From contig JAQTZZ010000097.1 of NCBI GenBank assembly GCA_028687545.1, positions 1-6,177 of the forward strand: a DNA stretch of 6,177 bases, written 5' to 3'. The notes under the pieces were generated by a model. The model saw only the letters and a list, made by a program, of their open reading frames with translations. It ran no database searches and was not told the origin of the DNA. A program made the translations under genes and the position numbers. Origin of the DNA: Candidatus Wallbacteria bacterium (GTDB taxonomy: Bacteria > Muiribacteriota > JAQTZZ01). Below, piece by piece: positions 1 through 6,072 of this stretch (its first letter is position 1; every line of letters begins with the position of its first letter).

Positions 1-902
1 TACAGGCTACGACGCGGATCAGGAAGTTCAGGCAGACTGCCGATCTTTTTCAGCTCAGCCGGGGTAATCCTGACCACAGCAAGGTCAGGTTCCTGCAGGT
101 ATCTGTAATCCAGAGCCAGTTCCTTGCTCCGCATCGATTCAGTCCTGCCCCGGTTCTCGTTCCAGCGCCTGGTTTCATGCTGGATCGTGCCTCCAGCTTC
201 CAGAATCCCGATCTGTCGCTGGATCTCATAATCAATCGCCAGCCTGATGAAGCGCGGAGAACTGATATTCTTGATCTCAACCCGTGTCCCGAGCTGATTG
301 CGTTGCCTGGAAACTGAGACATTGGCGTCGCAGCGCATCTGGCCGAGTTCCATGTTGGCTTCGGACGAATCAATGGTCCGGAGCAGCAGCTGATAATAAC
401 GGAAAAAAGTTTCGGCTTCCTCGCCGATATGGAAATCCGGCTCAGTCACGAGTTCCAGCAGCGGCACTCCTGCGCGGTTAAAATCCACCATGCTCTCTTC
501 ACCGGCATGCAGCAATTTGCCGGCATCCTCTTCCAGGTGGACTTCGCGGATCCTGACCGGGATCACCCTGCCCCTGACTTCCACGCTGGATGAGCCGTTT
601 CTGCCAAGCGTGGAGTAAAACTGCGAGACCTGGTAACTTTTGGCGAGGTCCGGATAAAAGTAATGCTTGCGGTCGAATCTGATTTCAGCGGGGATGGCCA
701 TGCCAAGCGCGGAAGCAACCTTGAGGGCCTGGCGTAGTGCCTGGCCGTTCAAACTGGGCAATGCTCCCGGAAAGCCCAGGCAGATGTTGCAGACATGCGT
801 ATTAGGCTGGTCGGAAAAGGCTGCCGGACAACTGCAGAAAAGTTTGCTTGCAGTCCTGAGCTGAGCATGAATTTCCAGGCCGATCGTACCCAAATAGCTC
901 AT
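1..902 (-). CDS. gatB: Aspartyl/glutamyl-tRNA amidotransferase subunit B (GatB), 3' end cut off by the window edge
   Basis: GatB binds misacylated Glu-tRNA(Gln) or Asp-tRNA(Asn) and carries the kinase/transamidase site. It uses ammonia channelled from GatA to form Gln-tRNA or Asn-tRNA in the cytoplasm. The reading frame stays open from the ATG at 902-900 to base 3 (300 codons), with no stop before the edge. Typical GatB is about 475 residues, so roughly 175 C-terminal residues (the helical and YqeY-like tail) lie outside. Family motifs seen: IGLEIH at 7-12; a four-cysteine zinc-type set C23, C25, C38, C41 followed by LGFPGALP; FDRKHYFYPD near 76-85; HLEEDAGK at 122-129; MRCDAN at 189-194; VEIKN at 208-212; ETRRW near 243; DYRY at 265-268. 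DYRY is followed by LQEPD instead of the usual FPEPD, a mild divergence. The start is supported by GGAGG at 911-907, four bases upstream, and by the ATGA overlap with the gatA stop. Confidence 0.97.
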   Translation of the reverse strand, partial: MSYLGTIGLEIHAQLRTASKLFCSCPAAFSDQPNTHVCNICLGFPGALPSLNGQALRQALKVASALGMAIPAEIRFDRKHYFYPDLAKSYQVSQFYSTLGRNGSSSVEVRGRVIPVRIREVHLEEDAGKLLHAGEESMVDFNRAGVPLLELVTEPDFHIGEEAETFFRYYQLLLRTIDSSEANMELGQMRCDANVSVSRQRNQLGTRVEIKNISSPRFIRLAIDYEIQRQIGILEAGGTIQHETRRWNENRGRTESMRSKELALDYRYLQEPDLAVVRITPAELKKIGSLPELPDPRRSL

Positions 903-2269
903 ACTGCCTCCGGAACTCTATGCGGACAGAGCGAAGCATCAAATTTCAGCATCGATTCAAGCTCTGCCGCGAATTCCAGCAGCCTCAGATCCGAAAACCT
1001 CGGCCCCATCAGCTGCACTGAAGTCGGCAGCCCTCCATCCACTCCGACCGGAAGAGAGATGGCAGGAATTCCGGCCAGGTTGGCTGTGACGGTAAATTCA
1101 TCTGCGAGCTTCATTTTGATGGGATCGCTTGTAAATTCTCCGATTTTAAAAGCCCTGGTCGGAAACACCGGAGTGAGCAGAAAGTCGACCTTGGTAAATG
1201 ATTCCGCAAGTCCGCAGCTGATTTTTCTTCTGGCAGCCTGGGCCCGTCCGTAATACTGGTCGTAATGCCCAGCTCTCAGCACGAAAGTTCCCAGCATGAT
1301 CCTCAGCTTCACTTCAGGCCCGAACAAGTTTCTGGTGCTGAACACCAGTTCATCCAGGTCTGCCGGGAATTTCACTGATCGAGCTCCATAACGGATTCCG
1401 TCATACCGGCCGAGATTCGAGGAGGCTTCAGCGCAGGCAGTGAGGTAGTACGCGGGAATCACCGTCTCGTCGAGCATGGGTAGTTTTACAGGCAACACAT
1501 CCGCGCCAAGGGCAACTGCTTTTTCCCTGGCAGCTTCCATTGCCCTGAGGATTTCGGGCTCCAGCGACGGATGATGTAAGTATTCTTCCACTATTCCGAT
1601 CCTGACTTTCCGATCCGGACGGTCTTCTGAAAAAAACGATTTTTCGGCCACAGTTTCGTCAAAGCCGTCCGGGCCGCGGATCATGTCAAAAATTCTTTTA
1701 ATATCAGAAACGGCAGCTGCCATGATCCCGATCTGATCCAGGGACGATCCATAGGCTACCAGCCCGTATCTGGAAACAGCTCCATAGGAAGGTTTGAAGC
1801 CTGCGATCCCGCAGAATGCGGCTGGCTGCCTGACCGAGCCTCCGGTATCGCTTCCAAGAGCAACCGGGACCATGCCAGAGGCAACCGCGGCTGCCGATCC
1901 ACCGCTTGATCCGCCAGGAACCCGTTCCAGATCCCAGGGATTCCGGGAGAGCTTGAATGCTGAATTCTCGGTGGATGATCCCATCGCGAATTCGTCCATG
2001 TTTGTCTTACCAGCTATCAGTGCGCCTTCTGCTCTGATCCTTTTGACTGCTGTAGCCTCGACCGCCGGATAATGACCTTCCAGGACACGGCTCGCGCAGG
2101 TCAGAGGCATTCCGAGCACAGCAATGTTGTCCTTGACCGCTACCGGGAGTCCGGAAATTTTCCCGTCGCTGCAGGACGGAGATTTATCAAGGTGCAGAAA
2201 AGCACCCAGCTTCTCGTCAAGGCTTCCGATAACAGCGAGCCTCTGTGCAAAATCAAGGGAAGTTTTCAT
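899..2269 (-). CDS. gatA: Aspartyl/glutamyl-tRNA amidotransferase subunit A (GatA), complete
   Basis: GatA is the amidase-signature glutaminase subunit. It hydrolyses glutamine and passes ammonia to GatB. The protein has 456 residues. The Ser-cisSer-Lys triad is complete: K46 in VAVKDNI, S121 in PGGSSGGSAAA and S145 in DTGGSVRQP. The spacings of 75 and 24 residues equal those I recall for Staphylococcus aureus GatA (K79, S154, S178). Other family blocks are GKTNMDEFAMGSSTEN (87-102), YGSSLDQIG, CAEASSNLGRYDG, the GHYDQYYGRAQ block, LLTPVFPT and NLAGIPAISLPVG. The N-terminus is compact: K46 sits about 33 residues earlier than in typical GatA, because the first helix and the stretch before the GLPVAVKDN strand are short. 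The start ATG overlaps the gatC stop as ATGA (2269-2266), and AAGGA lies 7 bases upstream at 2281-2277. No in-frame damage was seen. It is the middle gene of the operon and is probably coupled to both neighbours. Confidence 0.98.
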   Translation of the reverse strand: MKTSLDFAQRLAVIGSLDEKLGAFLHLDKSPSCSDGKISGLPVAVKDNIAVLGMPLTCASRVLEGHYPAVEATAVKRIRAEGALIAGKTNMDEFAMGSSTENSAFKLSRNPWDLERVPGGSSGGSAAAVASGMVPVALGSDTGGSVRQPAAFCGIAGFKPSYGAVSRYGLVAYGSSLDQIGIMAAAVSDIKRIFDMIRGPDGFDETVAEKSFFSEDRPDRKVRIGIVEEYLHHPSLEPEILRAMEAAREKAVALGADVLPVKLPMLDETVIPAYYLTACAEASSNLGRYDGIRYGARSVKFPADLDELVFSTRNLFGPEVKLRIMLGTFVLRAGHYDQYYGRAQAARRKISCGLAESFTKVDFLLTPVFPTRAFKIGEFTSDPIKMKLADEFTVTANLAGIPAISLPVGVDGGLPTSVQLMGPRFSDLRLLEFAAELESMLKFDASLCPHRVPEAV

Positions 2270-2565
2270 TTTACGATCCTTGGGACAAAGAAAAAGCCGT
2301 CTTCAAAATCCGGAGCATTTTTAAACAGAAGTTCGGGATTTTTCTGCAGACTGAGATCCTGCCTGGTTTCGCTCAGGGAAATGATCCGCTCCACAGGATG
2401 GCCGTGGATATCGTCGCTGTCTATCCCGGCAATCGCCTCAAAGTGAAGGAGCGTATTCTGCAGAGCGATTCTGAGAGCCTGAAAATCATCAGGACTCAGC
2501 CTGATCCCTGAAAGCTCGGCTGTGATCCGGATTTCTTCATCAGTGATCAACTTTTCGTGATTCAA
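2266..2565 (-). CDS. gatC: Aspartyl/glutamyl-tRNA amidotransferase subunit C (GatC), complete, TTG start
   Basis: GatC is the small subunit that wraps around GatA and GatB and stabilises the GatCAB heterotrimer. The frame encodes 99 residues, close to the usual 95 or so. The N-terminal half matches the family's helical pattern (AELSGIRLSPDDF followed by a helix ending near HFEAIAGID). The C-terminal hallmark is clear: LLFKNAPDFEDGFFFVP, matching the family LLxNAPxxEDGFFxVP. The start codon is TTG at 2565-2563. It is preferred because a full GGAGG (2574-2570) lies four bases upstream, with the same spacing and sequence as at gatB, and because no ATG or GTG occurs in frame before an upstream TAA (about 2639-2637). 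It is the first gene of the gatC-gatA-gatB operon, behind a structured leader that could control its translation. Confidence 0.96.
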   Translation of the reverse strand: MNHEKLITDEEIRITAELSGIRLSPDDFQALRIALQNTLLHFEAIAGIDSDDIHGHPVERIISLSETRQDLSLQKNPELLFKNAPDFEDGFFFVPRIVK

Positions 2566-2567
2566 TC

Positions 2568-2634
2568 TGCCTCCATAATCCGGTGCGGAATCCTGTGCAC
2601 CGGGAGTGCTTTTGAATTTTCGGATTATGAGGCA
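2568..2634 (-). repeat. Long inverted repeat pairing the gatC ribosome binding site with an upstream anti-Shine-Dalgarno strand
   Basis: The arms at 2568-2582 and 2621-2634 are complementary over 14 positions, with one extra base in the first arm. Read as the gatC leader RNA, the upstream arm TGCCTCATAATCCG pairs with CGGATTATGGAGGCA, which contains the GGAGG of gatC. The spacer is 38 nt. Inside it a second perfect 7-bp repeat, CCGGTGC (2580-2586) and GCACCGG (2597-2603) with a 10-nt loop, can form; it shares three bases with the larger stem. The complementarity is seen directly. Sequestration of the ribosome binding site is inferred. Confidence 0.7.
2570..2574 (-). promoter_or_regulatory. 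Ribosome binding site of gatC
   Basis: GGAGG sits four bases before the TTG at 2565 and decides the start of gatC. It also forms the 3' arm of the long helix described at 2568-2634, so it may be hidden in one RNA conformation. The same eight-base string GGAGGCAG occurs before gatB (911-904). Confidence 0.85.
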
Positions 2635-2644
2635 TTAGTGCCCC
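2629..2644 (-). promoter_or_regulatory. Local hairpin competing for the anti-Shine-Dalgarno strand in the gatC leader
   Basis: In the leader RNA, GGGGCA (2644-2639) can pair with TGCCTC (2634-2629) across a four-base CTAA loop. This gives six pairs, one of them G-U. TGCCTC is the same strand that pairs with the gatC ribosome binding site, so the two structures exclude each other. If this hairpin forms first, the ribosome binding site stays open. This is an inference from complementarity only. Confidence 0.4.
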
Positions 2645-2646
2645 AT

Positions 2647-2710
2647 ATGAACCTCTAGCAAAATGTTTACCCAGGAAATAGCTGAGTAAAACATTTTGCA
2701 AGAGGCTCAT
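2647..2710. repeat. Long imperfect inverted repeat at the predicted gatC transcription start
   Basis: The arms at 2647-2670 and 2686-2710 surround a 15-bp centre (2671-2685). The core GCAAAATGTTT is perfect in both arms. Over the whole length only two mismatches and one extra base are seen. On the minus strand the outer end lies directly after the TATAAT box, so the gatC transcript should begin within the first arm and fold into a 5' hairpin of roughly 18 pairs. It could be an RNA hairpin, an operator over the start site, or part of a dispersed palindromic repeat. It is not followed by a T-run in either direction, so a terminator is unlikely. Confidence 0.75.
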
Positions 2711-2737
2711 TATATCAAATCGTCCAAAGCATCTCAA
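2709..2737 (-). promoter_or_regulatory. Sigma70-type promoter of the gatCAB operon
   Basis: On the minus strand, TTGAGA (2737-2732, five of six to TTGACA) is followed by a 17-bp spacer and a perfect TATAAT (2714-2709). The expected start is near 2702-2703, which gives a leader of about 137 nt before the gatC TTG. The box spacing is ideal. The start lies inside the inverted repeat at 2647-2710, so a protein or hairpin there could affect initiation. Confidence 0.75.
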
Positions 2738-2754
2738 GATTCCGTTTTCAGGCA

Positions 2755-2772
2755 TCCTGTTCCATGTCAGGA
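2755..2772. promoter_or_regulatory. Small dyad upstream of the first solute-binding protein gene, possible operator
   Basis: TCCTG (2755-2759) and CAGGA (2768-2772) form an inverted repeat with an 8-bp centre. CAGG also occurs at 2749-2752, facing CCTG at 2756-2759. It falls where the -35 region of the weak plus-strand promoter candidate would be. A dyad this short can easily arise by chance. Confidence 0.22.
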
Positions 2773-2779
2773 CTACTTA

Positions 2780-2788
2780 TGATAATAT
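2780..2788 (+). promoter_or_regulatory. Candidate extended -10 element for the solute-binding protein genes
   Basis: TGATAATAT contains TG, one base, then TAATAT (four of six to TATAAT), in the AT-rich 30 bases before the ATG at 2798. No convincing -35 box lies 16-18 bp upstream. If used, transcription would start only a few bases before the ATG and leave almost no untranslated leader. Confidence 0.3.
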
Positions 2789-2797
2789 TGATAAATC

Positions 2798-4441
2798 ATG
2801 AGCCCTAACAGATTTGGATTTTATTTTTTCTGGCTGGCATTATCTTTTTTAGCAGCAGGCTGCGGCAGACCTGCTCAGAATCCCCAGATCCAGCACAGCA
2901 TTGTCGCCACCGATGAAGCTGCTTTCGGCGACACGTTAGTGGAGGGCGCTATTGCAGACGCCATTTCGCTCAATCCCTGGGTTTCCAATGATAGCAGCTC
3001 AAACAGGGTTCAGTCCATGATTTACAATGGACTGATCAAGTTTGACCAAGACCTTTCATATGCCCCTGACCTTGCGGAATCCTGGAACTTTTCCCCTGAC
3101 GGGCTGGAACTGACTTTCAAACTGAAGCGGAACGTCAAATGGCATGATGGAGAAGATTTCTCGTCTGATGATGTCGTATTTTCCTATTCCAATCAAAGTT
3201 TCACAGTTGCCCAGTATGTGAAAACAGTAGAAGCCCTTGATAGATATACGGTCAAGGTGACCTATCTGAAGCCCTATTCGCCTGCGCTGCAGAATTACAG
3301 TCTCAAGATCATCCCCAGGCATATCTTTAAAAACTATGATTTTCATGACAACACGGAATTTAATTCTCACCCGATCGGAACCGGACCTTACAAATTCAAG
3401 GAGTGGACTTCAGGAGAGCAGGTCGTGCTGGAAGCCAATGAGAATTATTTCGAGGGCAGGCCGTTTCTCGACAGATACATCTTCAAGGTGATCCCTGATT
3501 CCTCGATGGCTTTCCTGGCTCTGCTCCGCCAGGATCTCGACATCCTCAGGATCACTCCTGACCAGTATGTCAAGCAGGCCGACTCAGATGAGTTCAAAAA
3601 ATATTTTCTTCTCTACCGCTGTCCCTCTCCCGCCTCTTTCTGTACCATCGGCTATAACGAGAAAGAAGCAATTTTCCAGGATCGAAGAGTCAGGCAGGCG
3701 CTGACCATGGCTATTGACAGGCAGGAACTGATCAAAAATATTTTTTACGGTTTCGCGGAGACCCTCGACGGTCCCTGGGTGAAGACCAACTGGGCTTATG
3801 ATAACAGCATTGTACCCCTCCCCTATTCCCCGGATAAAGCCAGGCAGCTGATGGGCGAAGCCGGCTGGGTCGATAAGGACAATGATTCCGTGCTGGAACG
3901 GGACGGAAAAAAATTCGAAGTGAAGATCACAGCCTTGAACGGAGAAAAAATCCACGAACTGCTGGCCAAGGCTGCAATCGATTTCTGGTCCAGGATCGGT
4001 GTCAGAGCGAAGCTTGAACTGGTAGATGGGAAAACACTTAAGGAACTGTGCTTCCTGGGAACTTTCGACGCCCTGATCGGCCAATGGGGAACCTATGACC
4101 CTGATCTTTATTATTTTTTCCATCGCTGGGAAATTCCTGAGCCGGAAAAAAACAAAAACGGCAAGAATTTCGTCGCCTATTCCAATACACTTGAAGTCGA
4201 CGCTCTGATCCAGGCCGCCAGGACGACAATGGAAGTTAAAGCCAGGATTGAACTCTATCATAAGCTGCAGGCAGTGATTTACAGGGATCAGCCTTACACT
4301 TTTCTCTGCGCTCCAGACGTACTCTATGCGGCAAACAGCAGAATTCACGGTCTCAAAGTCTCACCGGCAGGCATTTTCTGCAACACCTGCAAATTGAATG
4401 TCCCAAAAGATCTTCAAAAATACCGTTCCCAGACTTATTGA
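2798..4441 (+). CDS. Peptide-type ABC transporter substrate-binding lipoprotein (family 5), first of a tandem pair
   Basis: The product (547 residues) is a family 5 extracellular solute-binding protein of the OppA/DppA type, which captures a ligand outside the membrane and delivers it to an ABC permease. Residues 1-22 form a lipoprotein signal: R5 near the start, a hydrophobic core, and AAGC with the modified cysteine at C22. Family blocks follow in order: GDTLVEGA near 45-52; PDLAESWNFSPDG; WHDG at 115-118, followed by a DDVVFSY block; GTGPYKFKEW from 194; NYFEGRPFLDRY; VRQALTMAIDR from 298; PYSPDKA; a DxDxD acidic loop at 359-363; DPDLYYFFHRWEIP from 434; and RDQPYTFL near the end. Residues after the cysteine are G and R, so no Asp retention signal is present. 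The ligand cannot be read from the sequence; short peptides are the usual substrate, but nickel, sugars and other ligands occur. The C-terminus carries CNTC, which its paralogue lacks. The ATG is the first in-frame start after a TAA at 2792-2794, and no Shine-Dalgarno motif precedes it. Confidence 0.93.
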   Translation: MSPNRFGFYFFWLALSFLAAGCGRPAQNPQIQHSIVATDEAAFGDTLVEGAIADAISLNPWVSNDSSSNRVQSMIYNGLIKFDQDLSYAPDLAESWNFSPDGLELTFKLKRNVKWHDGEDFSSDDVVFSYSNQSFTVAQYVKTVEALDRYTVKVTYLKPYSPALQNYSLKIIPRHIFKNYDFHDNTEFNSHPIGTGPYKFKEWTSGEQVVLEANENYFEGRPFLDRYIFKVIPDSSMAFLALLRQDLDILRITPDQYVKQADSDEFKKYFLLYRCPSPASFCTIGYNEKEAIFQDRRVRQALTMAIDRQELIKNIFYGFAETLDGPWVKTNWAYDNSIVPLPYSPDKARQLMGEAGWVDKDNDSVLERDGKKFEVKITALNGEKIHELLAKAAIDFWSRIGVRAKLELVDGKTLKELCFLGTFDALIGQWGTYDPDLYYFFHRWEIPEPEKNKNGKNFVAYSNTLEVDALIQAARTTMEVKARIELYHKLQAVIYRDQPYTFLCAPDVLYAANSRIHGLKVSPAGIFCNTCKLNVPKDLQKYRSQTY

Positions 4442-4446
4442 AAAAA

Positions 4447-6072
4447 ATGAATCTGAAAATAAATTTGAAACATCTGCCACTTTTATTTCTTTTTCTCCTG
4501 GCCGGATGCGGGGGGCCACCGCCAGTATCTCAGATCCAAGCCCCGCCCCCAGACGAAAGTCCTGCAGTCGGCGACACTCTGGTGGAAGGAGCGCTCACCG
4601 AGGCTTTGACACTCAACCCTGTCAGAGCAACCGAAAGTGCTTCGAGCAGAGTGTCCTCAATGATCTACCAGGGCCTGGTCAAGCAGGACAAAAATCTGCA
4701 GTCAATAGGCGACCTTGCTGAAACATGGGAAATCGCTGACAACGGGAAGACAATTACTTTTCACCTGAAAAAAGGTATATTCTGGCATGACGGATTGGAA
4801 TTCACCTCTGAGGACGCTTATTTTACGTATTCGAATAAATGGTTTTACTGGGCTCAGTTCATTGAAACTATGGAAACCCTGGATGATTACACAATCAGAT
4901 TCCATTATAAAAATCCGTTTGCCTCTGCAGTTCAGAAATTTGCCATCCCTGTGATCCCGAAGCACGTTTTCAAAACCCACGAAAATATTTACAATGATGA
5001 ATTCATCAGGACTGCAGTAGGTACAGGTCCTTATCGTTTCAAAGAATGGCGCAGCGGAGACGAGCTGGTGCTGGAAGCAAATCCCCAGTACTTCGAAGGA
5101 ATGCCTTATATAAAGGAATATGTCTTCAAAACAATTCCTGATCCTTCAATGGCGTTCCTTTCCTTGCTCAGAGGGGATATCGATCTGTTGAAAATCACCC
5201 CTGACCAGTATGTAAAGCAGTGCCAGAGCGACGATTTCCAGAAACATTTCAACGTCTACCGCTACCCGAACCCATTTTCAGTATGCCATTTCGGATACAA
5301 TGAAAAAAAGCCATTTTTCAGCGACAAGCTGGTGAGGAAAGCCATGACAATGGCACTGGACAGGCAGGCCATCATCCGCGATGCTTTCCATGGTTTTGCC
5401 CAGCTGACAGACGGTCCCTGGCCAAAGAGTTCCTGGGCTTACAACAAGGAAATCACCCCGCTCCCTTACTCCCCGGAGAAGGCAGCGACTCTGCTTGCTG
5501 AAGCAGGCTGGAAGGACACTGATGAAGACGGTATCCTGGAAAAGGACGGGGTCAGGTTTGAATGCGATATCATGTTCCTCAATGGAATCAAAGCCTATGA
5601 ACTGACCGCCTGGATGGCTGCAGATTACTGGAAAAAAGTCGGCATCAAAGCCTCCCTGAAACCCTGCGAGATATCTGTGATCATGGATGCCTGCTATAAA
5701 TTGAGCTTTGATATCAACCTCAGCGACTGGTCACTTCAGGATCCTGACCTTTATTATTATTTTCACAGGTGGGAAATCCCTGAACCGCCCGAAGGGAAGG
5801 GAGGACGCAACGCGGTCAGCTATTTGAATCTGGAGGTTTGCGACCTGATCCAGAAAGGCCGCACCACTATGGAGATCATGGTACGGACCAGTATTTACCA
5901 TCGTCTCCACGAACTGATTTACGAGGATCAGCCTTATACTTTCCTCTGCAATCCCGAATGTCTATATGCAGTCGCCAAAAGAATCCATGGAATCGAAGTC
6001 GCTCCATCAGGAATTACCCACAATTACTACCGCTGGTATGTGCCGCTTGCCCAGCAGAAATATCACAATTAG
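4447..6072 (+). CDS. Peptide-type ABC transporter substrate-binding lipoprotein (family 5), second of a tandem pair
   Basis: This is a paralogue of the gene before it. By eye about half of aligned residues are identical along the whole length, for example TPDQYVKQ, DPSMAFL/DSSMAFL, YNEK, DGPW and PLPYSP. The predicted role is the same: ligand capture for an ABC importer, anchored to the membrane by lipid. From the ATG at 4447 it has 541 residues: a signal of 21 residues with a perfect LAGC lipobox (C21), WHDG at 113-116, GTGPYRFKEW from 192, an EF-hand-like DxDxDG loop at 357-362, and DPDLYYYFHRWEIP from 432. The alternative start is TTG at 4438, which overlaps the previous stop as TTGA and adds three residues (M-K-K). 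I prefer the ATG for codon type and signal length, but neither has a Shine-Dalgarno motif. Either way the junction is tight enough for co-transcription and coupled translation. It lacks the C-terminal CxxC of its partner and instead ends in an aromatic-rich segment (NYYRWYVP), so the two may differ in ligand. Confidence 0.92.
   Translation: MNLKINLKHLPLLFLFLLAGCGGPPPVSQIQAPPPDESPAVGDTLVEGALTEALTLNPVRATESASSRVSSMIYQGLVKQDKNLQSIGDLAETWEIADNGKTITFHLKKGIFWHDGLEFTSEDAYFTYSNKWFYWAQFIETMETLDDYTIRFHYKNPFASAVQKFAIPVIPKHVFKTHENIYNDEFIRTAVGTGPYRFKEWRSGDELVLEANPQYFEGMPYIKEYVFKTIPDPSMAFLSLLRGDIDLLKITPDQYVKQCQSDDFQKHFNVYRYPNPFSVCHFGYNEKKPFFSDKLVRKAMTMALDRQAIIRDAFHGFAQLTDGPWPKSSWAYNKEITPLPYSPEKAATLLAEAGWKDTDEDGILEKDGVRFECDIMFLNGIKAYELTAWMAADYWKKVGIKASLKPCEISVIMDACYKLSFDINLSDWSLQDPDLYYYFHRWEIPEPPEGKGGRNAVSYLNLEVCDLIQKGRTTMEIMVRTSIYHRLHELIYEDQPYTFLCNPECLYAVAKRIHGIEVAPSGITHNYYRWYVPLAQQKYHN

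Noticed and set aside
795-1253. 152-codon plus-strand frame over the gatB/gatA junction
   Set aside because: It is an antisense shadow of gatA and gatB, which are unambiguous on the other strand.
2566-2702. T-box or other known tRNA-sensing leader before gatC
   Set aside because: A leader before a tRNA-charging operon invites this idea, but I cannot find the conserved T-box core (the AGGGTGG-ACCGCG type string) or a terminator/antiterminator pair with a T-run.
2540-2755. 71-codon open frame on the minus strand spanning the gatC promoter and leader
   Set aside because: It starts upstream of the promoter, crosses all the inverted repeats, overlaps gatC out of frame and resembles no protein I know. 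Only its last 31 codons could be on the gatC transcript.
3584-4348. 254-codon open frame on the minus strand opposite the first solute-binding protein gene
   Set aside because: It lies entirely antisense to a clearly recognisable coding gene and its translation shows no family motif.
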